NCBI GenBank assembly: GCA_039105265.1
Contig: JAPFFF010000081.1
Coordinates: 105,225 to 169,224 of the forward strand
DNA length: 64,000 nucleotides
Direction: 5' to 3'
Source: Tritrichomonas musculus
Taxonomy: Eukaryota > Parabasalia > Tritrichomonadida > Tritrichomonadidae
Below the pieces are notes generated by a model, which saw only the letters and a list, made by a program, of their open reading frames with translations, had not been told where the DNA came from and did not search any database. A program made the position numbers and the translations under genes. Below are positions 38,214 through 52,600 of this stretch, piece after piece. Numbering within the stretch: position 1 is the stretch's first letter; each line of letters starts with the position of its first letter.

Positions 38214-40571
38214 TTTATTGATTTTACTTAATTTCGAAATCGTTTTTAATTATCTTACAAAAGTGTTTGAGATTTGTGTTTTATTTAACTCTGTTCACTT
38301 GTGAGAAACGTTTGAATAAGAATAATTGATATTGCGATTTAATCTTTATTGATTTTACTTAATTTCGAAATCGTTTTTAATTATCTTACAAAAGTGTTTG
38401 AGATTTGTGTTTTATTTAACTCTGTTCACTTGTGAGAAACGTTTGAATAAGAATAATTGATATTGCGATTTAATCTTTATTGATTTTACTTAATTTCGAA
38501 ATCGTTTTTAATTATCTTACAAAAGTGTTTGAGATTTGTGTTTTATTTAACTCTGTTCATTTGTGAGAAATGTTAGAATAAGAATAATTGAGATTAAGCT
38601 TTAATTTTTACTGATTTTACTTAATTTCGAAATCGTTTTTAATTATCTTACAAAAGTGTTTGAGATTTGTGTTTTATTTAACTCTGTTCACTTGTGAGAA
38701 ACGTTTGAATAAGAATAACTGAGATTAAGCTTTAATTTTTACTGATTTTACTTAATTTCGAAATCGTTTATAATTATCTTACAAAAGTGTTTGAGATTTG
38801 TGTTTTATTTAACTCTGTTCACTTGTGAGAAACGTTTGAATAAGAATAATTGATATTGCGATTTAATCTTTATTGATTTTACTTAATTTCGAAATCGTTT
38901 TTAATTATCTTACAAAAGTGTTTGAGATTTGTGTTTTATTTAACTCTGTTCACTTGTGAGAAACGTTTGAATAAGAATAACTGAGATTAAGCTTTAATTT
39001 TTACTGATTTTACTTAATTTCGAAATCGTTTTTAATTATCTTACAAAAGTGTTTGAGATTTGTGTTTTATTTAACTCTGTTCATTTGTGAGAAACGTTTG
39101 AATAAGAATAACTGAGATTAAGCTTTAATTTTTATTGATTTTACTTAATTTCGAAATCGTTTATAATTATCTTACAAAAGTGTTTGAGATTTGTGTTTTA
39201 TTTAACTCTGTTCATTTGTGAGAAACGTTTGAATAAGAATAACTGAGATTAAGCTTTAATTTTTATTGATTTTACTTAATTTCGAAATCGTTTATAATTA
39301 TCTTACAAAAGTGTTTGAGATTTGTGTTTTATTTAACTCTGTTCATTTGTGAGAAATGTTAGAATAAGAATAATTGAGATTAAGCTTTAATTTTTACTGA
39401 TTTTACTTAATTTCGAAATCGTTTTTAATTATCTTACAAAAGTGTTTGAGATTTGTGTTTTATTTAACTCTGTTCACTTGTGAGAAACGTTTGAATAAGA
39501 ATAATTGAGATTAAGCTTTAATTTTTACTGATTTTACTTAATTTCGAAATCGTTTATAATTATCTTACAAAAGTGTTTGAGATTTGTGTTTTATTTAACT
39601 CTGTTCACTTGTGAGAAACGTTTGAATAAGAATAATTGATATTGCGATTTAATTTTTACTGATTTTACTTAATTTCGAAATCGTTTTTAATTATCTTACA
39701 AAAGTGTTTGAGATTTGTGTTTTATTTAACTCTGTTCACTTGTGAGAAACGTTTGAATAGGAATAATTGAGATTAAGCTTTAATTTTTACTGATTTTACT
39801 TAATTTCGAAATCGTTTATAATTATCTTACAAAAGTGTTTGAGATTTGTGTTTTATTTAACTCTGTTCACTTGTGAGAAACGTTTGAATAGGAATAATTG
39901 AGATTAAGCTTTAATTTTTACTGATTTTACTTAATTTCGAAATCGTTTATAATTATCTTACAAAAGTGTTTGAGATTTGTGTTTTATTTAACTCTGTTCA
40001 CTTGTGAGAAACGTTTGAATAAGAATAATTGATATTGCGATTTAATCTTTATTGATTTTACTTAATTTCGAAATCGTTTATAATTATCTTACAAAAGTGT
40101 TTGAGATTTGTGTTTTATTTAACTCTGTTCACTTGTGAGAAACGTTTGAATAGGAATAATTGAGATTAAGCTTTAATTTTTACTGATTTTACTTAATTTC
40201 GAAATCGTTTTTAATTATCTTACAAAAGTGTTTGAGATTTGTGTTTTATTTAACTCTGTTCACTTGTGAGAAACGTTTGAATAAGAATAATTGATATTGC
40301 GATTTAATCTTTATTGATTTTACTTAATTTCGAAATCGTTTTTAATTATCTTACAAAAGTGTTTGAGATTTGTGTTTTATTTAACTCTGTTCATTTGTGA
40401 GAAACGTTTGAATAGGAATAACTGAGATTAAGCTTTAATTTTTACTGATTTTACTTAATTTCGAAATCGTTTTTAATTATCTTACAAAAGTGTTTGAGAT
40501 TTGTGTTTTATTTAACTCTGTTCATTTGTGAGAAACGTTAGAATAAGAATAACTGAGATTAAGCTTTAATT

Positions 40572-41488
40572 TTTACTGATTTTACTTAATTTCGAAATCG
40601 TTTTTAATTATCTTACAAAAGTGTTTGAGATTTGTGTTTTATTTAACTCTGTTCATTTGTGAGAAACGTTTGAATAAGAATAACTGAGATTAAGCTTTAA
40701 TTTTTACTGATTTTACTTAATTTCGAAATCGTTTATAATTATCTTACAAAAGTGTTTGAGATTTGTGTTTTATTTAACTCTGTTCACTTGTGAGAAACGT
40801 TTGAATAAGAATAATTGATATTGCGATTTAATCTTTATTGATTTTACTTAATTTCGAAATCGTTTTTAATTATCTTACAAAAGTGTTTGAGATTTGTGTT
40901 TTATTTAACTCTGTTCACTTGTGAGAAACGTTTGAATAAGAATAACTGAGATTAAGCTTTAATTTTTACTGATTTTACTTAATTTCGAAATCGTTTTTAA
41001 TTATCTTACAAAAGTGTTTGAGATTTGTGTTTTATTTAACTCTGTTCATTTGTGAGAAACGTTTGAATAAGAATAACTGAGATTAAGCTTTAATTTTTAT
41101 TGATTTTACTTAATTTCGAAATCGTTTATAATTATCTTACAAAAGTGTTTGAGATTTGTGTTTTATTTAACTCTGTTCATTTGTGAGAAACGTTTGAATA
41201 AGAATAACTGAGATTAAGCTTTAATTTTTATTGATTTTACTTAATTTCGAAATCGTTTATAATTATCTTACAAAAGTGTTTGAGATTTGTGTTTTATTTA
41301 ACTCTGTTCATTTGTGAGAAACGTTTGAATAAGAATAACTGAGATTAAGCTTTAATTTTTACTGATTTTACTTAATTTCGAAATCGTTTATAATTATCTT
41401 ACAAAAGTGTTTGAGATTTGTGTTTTATTTAACTCTGTTCATTTGTGAGAAACGTTTGAATAAGAATAACTGAGATTAAGCTTTAATT
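40572..41488 (+). repeat. Seven-monomer segment S, copy 3 (917 bp)
   Basis: Same order as the other two copies. It then diverges at 41489 (A at m33 and aatt, where copies 1 and 2 have T at m33 and aact). The monomer just before (40441-40571) carries CGTTAGAA, with C at m96 as in F but A at m100 as in L. In the corresponding place copy 2 has a full L monomer, so this unit is an F/L recombinant or a back mutation. Confidence 0.83.
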
Positions 41489-42274
41489 TTTATTGATTTT
41501 ACTTAATTTCGAAATCGTTTATAATTATCTTACAAAAGTGTTTGAGATTTGTGTTTTATTTAACTCTGTTCATTTGTGAGAAACGTTTGAATAAGAATAA
41601 TTGAGATTAAGCTTTAATTTTTATTGATTTTACTTAATTTCGAAATCGTTTTTAATTATCTTACAAAAGTGTTTGAGATTTGTGTTTTATTTAACTCTGT
41701 TCACTTGTGAGAAACGTTTGAATAAGAATAACTGAGATTAAGCTTTAATTTTTATTGATTTTACTTAATTTCGAAATCGTTTTTAATTATCTTACAAAAG
41801 TGTTTGAGATTTGTGTTTTATTTAACTCTGTTCATTTGTGAGAAACGTTTGAATAAGAATAACTGAGATTAAGCTTTAATTTTTATTGATTTTACTTAAT
41901 TTCGAAATCGTTTTTAATTATCTTACAAAAGTGTTTGAGATTTGTGTTTTATTTAACTCTGTTCATTTGTGAGAAACGTTTGAATAAGAATAACTGAGAT
42001 TAAGCTTTAATTTTTACTGATTTTACTTAATTTCGAAATCGTTTATAATTATCTTACAAAAGTGTTTGAGATTTGTGTTTTATTTAACTCTGTTCACTTG
42101 TGAGAAACGTTTGAATAAGAATAATTGATATTGCGATTTAATTTTTACTGATTTTACTTAATTTCGAAATCGTTTTTAATTATCTTACAAAAGTGTTTGA
42201 GATTTGTGTTTTATTTAACTCTGTTCACTTGTGAGAAACGTTTGAATAAGAATAATTGAGATTAAGCTTTAATT

Positions 42275-45200
42275 TTTACTGATTTTACTTAATTTCGAAA
42301 TCGTTTTTAATTATCTTACAAAAGTGTTTGAGATTTGTGTTTTATTTAACTCTGTTCACTTGTGAGAAACGTTTGAATAAGAATAACTGAGATTAAGCTT
42401 TAATTTTTATTGATTTTACTTAATTTCGAAATCGTTTTTAATTATCTTACAAAAGTGTTTGAGATTTGTGTTTTATTTAACTCTGTTCATTTGTGAGAAA
42501 CGTTTGAATAAGAATAACTGAGATTAAGCTTTAATTTTTACTGATTTTACTTAATTTCGAAATCGTTTATAATTATCTTACAAAAGTGTTTGAGATTTGT
42601 GTTTTATTTAACTCTGTTCATTTGTGAGAAACGTTTGAATAAGAATAATTGATATTGCGATTTAATCTTTATTGATTTTACTTAATTTCGAAATCGTTTT
42701 TAATTATCTTACAAAAGTGTTTGAGATTTGTGTTTTATTTAACTCTGTTCACTTGTGAGAAACGTTTGAATAAGAATAACTGAGATTAAGCTTTAATTTT
42801 TACTGATTTTACTTAATTTCGAAATCGTTTTTAATTATCTTACAAAAGTGTTTGAGATTTGTGTTTTATTTAACTCTGTTCATTTGTGAGAAACGTTTGA
42901 ATAAGAATAACTGAGATTAAGCTTTAATTTTTATTGATTTTACTTAATTTCGAAATCGTTTTTAATTATCTTACAAAAGTGTTTGAGATTTGTGTTTTAT
43001 TTAACTCTGTTCACTTGTGAGAAACGTTTGAATAAGAATAATTGATATTGCGATTTAATCTTTATTGATTTTACTTAATTTCGAAATCGTTTTTAATTAT
43101 CTTACAAAAGTGTTTGAGATGTGTATTTTATTTAACTCTGTTCACTTGTGAGAAACGTTTGAATAAGAATAACTGAGATTAAGCTTTAATTTTTACTGAT
43201 TTTACTTAATTTCGAAATCGTTTTTAATTATCTTACAAAAGTGTTTGAGATTTGTGTTTTATTTAACTCTGTTCATTTGTGAGAAACGTTTGAATAAGAA
43301 TAATTGAGATTAAGCTTTAATTTTTACTGATTTTACTTAATTTCGAAATCGTTTATAATTATCTTACAAAAGTGTTTGAGATGTGTATTTTATTTAACTC
43401 TGTTCACTTGTGAGAAACGTTTGAATAAGAATAATTGATATTGCGATTTAATCTTTATTGATTTTACTTAATTTCGAAATCGTTTTTAATTATCTTACAA
43501 AAGTGTTTGAGATTTATGTTTTATTTAACTCTGTTCACTTGTGAGAAACGTTTGAATAAGAATAATTGATATTGCGATTTAATCTTTATTGATTTTACTT
43601 AATTTCGAAATCGTTTTTAATTATCTTACAAAAGTGTTTGAGATTTGTGTTTTATTTAACTCTGTTCACTTGTGAGAAACGTTTGAATAGGAATAATTGA
43701 GATTAAGCTTTAATTTTTACTGATTTTACTTAATTTCGAAATCGTTTTTAATTATCTTACAAAAGTGTTTGAGATTTGTGTTTTATTTAACTCTGTTCAC
43801 TTGTGAGAAACGTTTGAATAAGAATAATTGATATTGCGATTTAATCTTTATTGATTTTACTTAATTTCGAAATCGTTTATAATTATCTTACAAAAGTGTT
43901 TGAGATTTGTGTTTTATTTAACTCTGTTCATTTGTGAGAAATGTTAGAATAAGAATAACTGAGATTAAGCTTTAATTTTTACTGATTTTACTTAATTTCG
44001 AAATCGTTTTTAATTATCTTACAAAAGTGTTTGAGATTTGTGTTTTATTTAACTCTGTTCATTTGTGAGAAACGTTTGAATAAGAATAACTGAGATTAAG
44101 CTTTAATTTTTACTGATTTTACTTAATTTCGAAATCGTTTATAATTATCTTACAAAAGTGTTTGAGATTTGTGTTTTATTTAACTCTGTTCACTTGTGAG
44201 AAACGTTTGAATAAGAATAATTGATATTGCGATTTAATCTTTATTGATTTTACTTAATTTCGAAATCGTTTTTAATTATCTTACAAAAGTGTTTGAGATT
44301 TGTGTTTTATTTAACTCTGTTCACTTGTGAGAAACGTTTGAATAAGAATAATTGATATTGCGATTTAATCTTTATTGATTTTACTTAATTTCGAAATCGT
44401 TTTTAATTATCTTACAAAAGTGTTTGAGATTTGTGTTTTATTTAACTCTGTTCACTTGTGAGAAACGTTTGAATAAGAATAACTGAGATTAAGCTTTAAT
44501 TTTTACTGATTTTACTTAATTTCGAAATCGTTTTTAATTATCTTACAAAAGTGTTTGAGATTTGTGTTTTATTTAACTCTGTTCATTTGTGAGAAACGTT
44601 TGAATAAGAATAACTGAGATTAAGCTTTAATTTTTATTGATTTTACTTAATTTCGAAATCGTTTATAATTATCTTACAAAAGTGTTTGAGATTTGTGTTT
44701 TATTTAACTCTGTTCACTTGTGAGAAACGTTTGAATAAGAATAATTGAGATTAAGCTTTAATTTTTACTGATTTTACTTAATTTCGAAATCGTTTATAAT
44801 TATCTTACAAAAGTGTTTGAGATTTGTGTTTTATTTAACTCTGTTCACTTGTGAGAAACGTTTGAATAAGAATAACTGAGATTAAGCTTTAATTTTTACT
44901 GATTTTACTTAATTTCGAAATCGTTTATAATTATCTTACAAAAGTGTTTGAGATTTGTGTTTTATTTAACTCTGTTCATTTGTGAGAAACGTTTGAATAA
45001 GAATAACTGAGATTAAGCTTTAATTTTTACTGATTTTACTTAATTTCGAATTCTTTTTCAATTATCTTACAAAAGTGTTTGAGATTTATGTTTTATTTAA
45101 CTCTGTTCACTTGTGAGAAACGTTTGAATAAGAATAATTGATATTGCGATTTAATCTTTATTGATTTTACTTAATTTCGAAATCGTTTATAATTATCTTA

Positions 45201-46204
45201 CAAAAGTGTTTGAGATTTGTGTTTTATTTAACTCTGTTCACTTGTGAGAAACGTTTGAATAAGAATAACTGAGATTAAGCTTTAATTTTTATTGATTTTA
45301 CTTAATTTCGAAATCGTTTTTAATTATCTTACAAAAGTGTTTGAGATTTGTGTTTTATTTAACTCTGTTCACTTGTGAGAAACGTTTGAATAAGAATAAT
45401 TGATATTGCGATTTAATCTTTATTGATTTTACTTAATTTCGAAATCGTTTTTAATTATCTTACAAAAGTGTTTGAGATTTGTGTTTTATTTAACTCTGTT
45501 CACTTGTGAGAAACGTTTGAATAAGAATAATTGATATTGCGATTTAATCTTTATTGATTTTACTTAATTTCGAAATCGTTTTTAATTATCTTACAAAAGT
45601 GTTTGAGATTTGTGTTTTATTTAACTCTGTTCATTTGTGAGAAATGTTAGAATAAGAATAACTGAGATTAAGCTTTAATTTTTACTGATTTTACTTAATT
45701 TCGAAATCGTTTTTAATTATCTTACAAAAGTGTTTGAGATTTGTGTTTTATTTAACTCTGTTCATTTGTGAGAAACGTTTGAATAAGAATAACTGAGATT
45801 AAGCTTTAATTTTTACTGATTTTACTTAATTTCGAAATCGTTTATAATTATCTTACAAAAGTGTTTGAGATTTGTGTTTTATTTAACTCTGTTCACTTGT
45901 GAGAAACGTTTGAATAAGAATAATTGATATTGCGATTTAATCTTTATTGATTTTACTTAATTTCGAAATCGTTTATAATTATCTTACAAAAGTGTTTGAG
46001 ATTTGTGTTTTATTTAACTCTGTTCACTTGTGAGAAACGTTTGAATAAGAATAACTGAGATTAAGCTTTAATTTTTACTGATTTTACTTAATTTCGAAAT
46101 CGTTTTTAATTATCTTACAAAAGTGTTTGAGATTTGTGTTTTATTTAACTCTGTTCATTTGTGAGAAACGTTTGAATAAGAATAACTGAGATTAAGCTTT
46201 AATT
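42275..46204 (+). repeat. Marker-bearing segment T, copy 2 (30 monomers, 3930 bp)
   Basis: Identical in variant order, as far as I compared it, to 49611-53540 at an exact offset of 7336 bp (56 monomers). TGTGTA markers lie at 43120 and 43382, L markers at 43943 and 45646, and the EcoRI site at 45048-45053. The left boundary lies between m113 of the monomer at 42144 and m5 of the one at 42275. The right boundary is at 46205, where m5 and m33 diverge from the partner at 53541. Confidence 0.89.
45026..45156 (+). repeat. EcoRI-type marker monomer, copy 2
   Basis: Same changes as at 34425, with GAATTC at 45048-45053. It lies inside segment T copy 2. EcoRI sites occur in the window only in these three monomers as far as I can see. 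Confidence 0.93.
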
Positions 46205-49200
46205 TTTACTGATTTTACTTAATTTCGAAATCGTTTTTAATTATCTTACAAAAGTGTTTGAGATTTGTGTTTTATTTAACTCTGTTCATTTGTGAGAAAC
46301 GTTTGAATAAGAATAACTGAGATTAAGCTTTAATTTTTACTGATTTTACTTAATTTCGAAATCGTTTATAATTATCTTACAAAAGTGTTTGAGATTTGTG
46401 TTTTATTTAACTCTGTTCATTTGTGAGAAACGTTTGAATAAGAATAATTGAGATTAAGCTTTAATTTTTATTGATTTTACTTAATTTCGAAATCGTTTAT
46501 AATTATCTTACAAAAGTGTTTGAGATTTGTGTTTTATTTAACTCTGTTCACTTGTGAGAAACGTTTGAATAAGAATAACTGAGATTAAGCTTTAATTTTT
46601 ACTGATTTTACTTAATTTCGAAATCGTTTATAATTATCTTACAAAAGTGTTTGAGATTTGTGTTTTATTTAACTCTGTTCATTTGTGAGAAACGTTTGAA
46701 TAAGAATAATTGAGATTAAGCTTTAATTTTTACTGATTTTACTTAATTTCGAAATCGTTTATAATTATCTTACAAAAGTGTTTGAGATTTGTGTTTTATT
46801 TAACTCTGTTCACTTGTGAGAAACGTTTGAATAAGAATAATTGAGATTAAGCTTTAATTTTTACTGATTTTACTTAATTTCGAAATCGTTTATAATTATC
46901 TTACAAAAGTGTTTGAGATTTGTGTTTTATTTAACTCTGTTCACTTGTGAGAAACGTTTGAATAAGAATAATTGAGATTAAGCTTTAATTTTTACTGATT
47001 TTACTTAATTTCGAAATCGTTTTTAATTATCTTACAAAAGTGTTTGAGATTTGTGTTTTATTTAACTCTGTTCACTTGTGAGAAACGTTTGAATAGGAAT
47101 AATTGAGATTAAGCTTTAATTTTTACTGATTTTACTTAATTTCGAAATCGTTTATAATTATCTTACAAAAGTGTTTGAGATTTGTGTTTTATTTAACTCT
47201 GTTCACTTGTGAGAAACGTTTGAATAGGAATAATTGAGATTAAGCTTTAATTTTTACTGATTTTACTTAATTTCGAAATCGTTTTTAATTATCTTACAAA
47301 AGTGTTTGAGATTTGTGTTTTATTTAACTCTGTTCACTTGTGAGAAACGTTTGAATAGGAATAATTGAGATTAAGCTTTAATTTTTACTGATTTTACTTA
47401 ATTTCGAAATCGTTTATAATTATCTTACAAAAGTGTTTGAGATTTGTGTTTTATTTAACTCTGTTCACTTGTGAGAAACGTTTGAATAGGAATAATTGAG
47501 ATTAAGCTTTAATTTTTACTGATTTTACTTAATTTCGAAATCGTTTTTAATTATCTTACAAAAGTGTTTGAGATTTGTGTTTTATTTAACTCTGTTCACT
47601 TGTGAGAAACGTTTGAATAAGAATAATTGATATTGCGATTTAATCTTTATTGATTTTACTTAATTTCGAAATCGTTTATAATTATCTTACAAAAGTGTTT
47701 GAGATTTGTGTTTTATTTAACTCTGTTCACTTGTGAGAAACGTTTGAATAGGAATAATTGAGATTAAGCTTTAATTTTTACTGATTTTACTTAATTTCGA
47801 AATCGTTTTTAATTATCTTACAAAAGTGTTTGAGATTTGTGTTTTATTTAACTCTGTTCACTTGTGAGAAACGTTTGAATAGGAATAATTGAGATTAAGC
47901 TTTAATTTTTACTGATTTTACTTAATTTCGAAATCGTTTTTAATTATCTTACAAAAGTGTTTGAGATTTGTGTTTTATTTAACTCTGTTCACTTGTGAGA
48001 AACGTTTGAATAAGAATAATTGATATTGCGATTTAATCTTTATTGATTTTACTTAATTTCGAAATCGTTTATAATTATCTTACAAAAGTGTTTGAGATTT
48101 GTGTTTTATTTAACTCTGTTCACTTGTGAGAAACGTTTGAATAAGAATAATTGATATTGCGATTTAATCTTTATTGATTTTACTTAATTTCGAAATCGTT
48201 TTTAATTATCTTACAAAAGTGTTTGAGATTTGTGTTTTATTTAACTCTGTTCACTTGTGAGAAACGTTTGAATAAGAATAACTGAGATTAAGCTTTAATT
48301 TTTACTGATTTTACTTAATTTCGAAATCGTTTTTAATTATCTTACAAAAGTGTTTGAGATTTGTGTTTTATTTAACTCTGTTCACTTGTGAGAAACGTTT
48401 GAATAAGAATAATTGAGATTAAGCTTTAATTTTTACTGATTTTACTTAATTTCGAAATCGTTTTTAATTATCTTACAAAAGTGTTTGAGATTTGTGTTTT
48501 ATTTAACTCTGTTCACTTGTGAGAAACGTTTGAATAAGAATAATTGATATTGCGATTTAATCTTTATTGATTTTACTTAATTTCGAAATCGTTTATAATT
48601 ATCTTACAAAAGTGTTTGAGATTTGTGTTTTATTTAACTCTGTTCATTTGTGAGAAACGTTTGAATAAGAATAACTGAGATTAAGCTTTAATTTTTACTG
48701 ATTTTACTTAATTTCGAAATCGTTTTTAATTATCTTACAAAAGTGTTTGAGATTTGTGTTTTATTTAACTCTGTTCATTTGTGAGAAACGTTTGAATAAG
48801 AATAACTGAGATTAAGCTTTAATTTTTACTGATTTTACTTAATTTCGAAATCGTTTATAATTATCTTACAAAAGTGTTTGAGATTTGTGTTTTATTTAAC
48901 TCTGTTCACTTGTGAGAAACGTTTGAATAAGAATAATTGAGATTAAGCTTTAATTTTTATTGATTTTACTTAATTTCGAAATCGTTTTTAATTATCTTAC
49001 AAAAGTGTTTGAGATTTGTGTTTTATTTAACTCTGTTCACTTGTGAGAAACGTTTGAATAAGAATAATTGATATTGCGATTTAATCTTTATTGATTTTAC
49101 TTAATTTCGAAATCGTTTTTAATTATCTTACAAAAGTGTTTGAGATTTGTGTTTTATTTAACTCTGTTCACTTGTGAGAAACGTTTGAATAAGAATAACT

Positions 49201-49610
49201 GAGATTAAGCTTTAATTTTTACTGATTTTACTTAATTTCGAAATCGTTTTTAATTATCTTACAAAAGTGTTTGAGATTTGTGTTTTATTTAACTCTGTTC
49301 ATTTGTGAGAAACGTTTGAATAAGAATAACTGAGATTAAGCTTTAATTTTTATTGATTTTACTTAATTTCGAAATCGTTTATAATTATCTTACAAAAGTG
49401 TTTGAGATTTGTGTTTTATTTAACTCTGTTCACTTGTGAGAAACGTTTGAATAAGAATAATTGAGATTAAGCTTTAATTTTTATTGATTTTACTTAATTT
49501 CGAAATCGTTTTTAATTATCTTACAAAAGTGTTTGAGATTTGTGTTTTATTTAACTCTGTTCACTTGTGAGAAACGTTTGAATAAGAATAACTGAGATTA
49601 AGCTTTAATT
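46205..49610 (+). repeat. Array domain between segment T copies 2 and 3 (26 monomers)
   Basis: Starts with cat units, passes into a run of cac/agg/haplotype-A units at about 47000-47500, then alternates agg-A with aag-B to about 48200, and returns to aact and cat units. No length variant lies in it. I did not find a full-length partner for it in the window; short parts resemble the agg block at 35.9-36.6 kb. Confidence 0.7.
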
Positions 49611-52600
49611 TTTACTGATTTTACTTAATTTCGAAATCGTTTTTAATTATCTTACAAAAGTGTTTGAGATTTGTGTTTTATTTAACTCTGTTCACTTGTG
49701 AGAAACGTTTGAATAAGAATAACTGAGATTAAGCTTTAATTTTTATTGATTTTACTTAATTTCGAAATCGTTTTTAATTATCTTACAAAAGTGTTTGAGA
49801 TTTGTGTTTTATTTAACTCTGTTCATTTGTGAGAAACGTTTGAATAAGAATAACTGAGATTAAGCTTTAATTTTTACTGATTTTACTTAATTTCGAAATC
49901 GTTTATAATTATCTTACAAAAGTGTTTGAGATTTGTGTTTTATTTAACTCTGTTCATTTGTGAGAAACGTTTGAATAAGAATAATTGATATTGCGATTTA
50001 ATCTTTATTGATTTTACTTAATTTCGAAATCGTTTTTAATTATCTTACAAAAGTGTTTGAGATTTGTGTTTTATTTAACTCTGTTCACTTGTGAGAAACG
50101 TTTGAATAAGAATAACTGAGATTAAGCTTTAATTTTTACTGATTTTACTTAATTTCGAAATCGTTTTTAATTATCTTACAAAAGTGTTTGAGATTTGTGT
50201 TTTATTTAACTCTGTTCATTTGTGAGAAACGTTTGAATAAGAATAACTGAGATTAAGCTTTAATTTTTATTGATTTTACTTAATTTCGAAATCGTTTTTA
50301 ATTATCTTACAAAAGTGTTTGAGATTTGTGTTTTATTTAACTCTGTTCACTTGTGAGAAACGTTTGAATAAGAATAATTGATATTGCGATTTAATCTTTA
50401 TTGATTTTACTTAATTTCGAAATCGTTTTTAATTATCTTACAAAAGTGTTTGAGATGTGTATTTTATTTAACTCTGTTCACTTGTGAGAAACGTTTGAAT
50501 AAGAATAACTGAGATTAAGCTTTAATTTTTACTGATTTTACTTAATTTCGAAATCGTTTTTAATTATCTTACAAAAGTGTTTGAGATTTGTGTTTTATTT
50601 AACTCTGTTCATTTGTGAGAAACGTTTGAATAAGAATAATTGAGATTAAGCTTTAATTTTTACTGATTTTACTTAATTTCGAAATCGTTTATAATTATCT
50701 TACAAAAGTGTTTGAGATGTGTATTTTATTTAACTCTGTTCACTTGTGAGAAACGTTTGAATAAGAATAATTGATATTGCGATTTAATCTTTATTGATTT
50801 TACTTAATTTCGAAATCGTTTTTAATTATCTTACAAAAGTGTTTGAGATTTATGTTTTATTTAACTCTGTTCACTTGTGAGAAACGTTTGAATAAGAATA
50901 ATTGATATTGCGATTTAATCTTTATTGATTTTACTTAATTTCGAAATCGTTTTTAATTATCTTACAAAAGTGTTTGAGATTTGTGTTTTATTTAACTCTG
51001 TTCACTTGTGAGAAACGTTTGAATAGGAATAATTGAGATTAAGCTTTAATTTTTACTGATTTTACTTAATTTCGAAATCGTTTTTAATTATCTTACAAAA
51101 GTGTTTGAGATTTGTGTTTTATTTAACTCTGTTCACTTGTGAGAAACGTTTGAATAAGAATAATTGATATTGCGATTTAATCTTTATTGATTTTACTTAA
51201 TTTCGAAATCGTTTATAATTATCTTACAAAAGTGTTTGAGATTTGTGTTTTATTTAACTCTGTTCATTTGTGAGAAATGTTAGAATAAGAATAACTGAGA
51301 TTAAGCTTTAATTTTTACTGATTTTACTTAATTTCGAAATCGTTTTTAATTATCTTACAAAAGTGTTTGAGATTTGTGTTTTATTTAACTCTGTTCATTT
51401 GTGAGAAACGTTTGAATAAGAATAACTGAGATTAAGCTTTAATTTTTACTGATTTTACTTAATTTCGAAATCGTTTATAATTATCTTACAAAAGTGTTTG
51501 AGATTTGTGTTTTATTTAACTCTGTTCACTTGTGAGAAACGTTTGAATAAGAATAATTGATATTGCGATTTAATCTTTATTGATTTTACTTAATTTCGAA
51601 ATCGTTTTTAATTATCTTACAAAAGTGTTTGAGATTTGTGTTTTATTTAACTCTGTTCACTTGTGAGAAACGTTTGAATAAGAATAATTGATATTGCGAT
51701 TTAATCTTTATTGATTTTACTTAATTTCGAAATCGTTTTTAATTATCTTACAAAAGTGTTTGAGATTTGTGTTTTATTTAACTCTGTTCACTTGTGAGAA
51801 ACGTTTGAATAAGAATAACTGAGATTAAGCTTTAATTTTTACTGATTTTACTTAATTTCGAAATCGTTTTTAATTATCTTACAAAAGTGTTTGAGATTTG
51901 TGTTTTATTTAACTCTGTTCATTTGTGAGAAACGTTTGAATAAGAATAACTGAGATTAAGCTTTAATTTTTATTGATTTTACTTAATTTCGAAATCGTTT
52001 ATAATTATCTTACAAAAGTGTTTGAGATTTGTGTTTTATTTAACTCTGTTCACTTGTGAGAAACGTTTGAATAAGAATAATTGAGATTAAGCTTTAATTT
52101 TTACTGATTTTACTTAATTTCGAAATCGTTTATAATTATCTTACAAAAGTGTTTGAGATTTGTGTTTTATTTAACTCTGTTCACTTGTGAGAAACGTTTG
52201 AATAAGAATAACTGAGATTAAGCTTTAATTTTTACTGATTTTACTTAATTTCGAAATCGTTTATAATTATCTTACAAAAGTGTTTGAGATTTGTGTTTTA
52301 TTTAACTCTGTTCATTTGTGAGAAACGTTTGAATAAGAATAACTGAGATTAAGCTTTAATTTTTACTGATTTTACTTAATTTCGAATTCTTTTTCAATTA
52401 TCTTACAAAAGTGTTTGAGATTTATGTTTTATTTAACTCTGTTCACTTGTGAGAAACGTTTGAATAAGAATAATTGATATTGCGATTTAATCTTTATTGA
52501 TTTTACTTAATTTCGAAATCGTTTATAATTATCTTACAAAAGTGTTTGAGATTTGTGTTTTATTTAACTCTGTTCACTTGTGAGAAACGTTTGAATAAGA

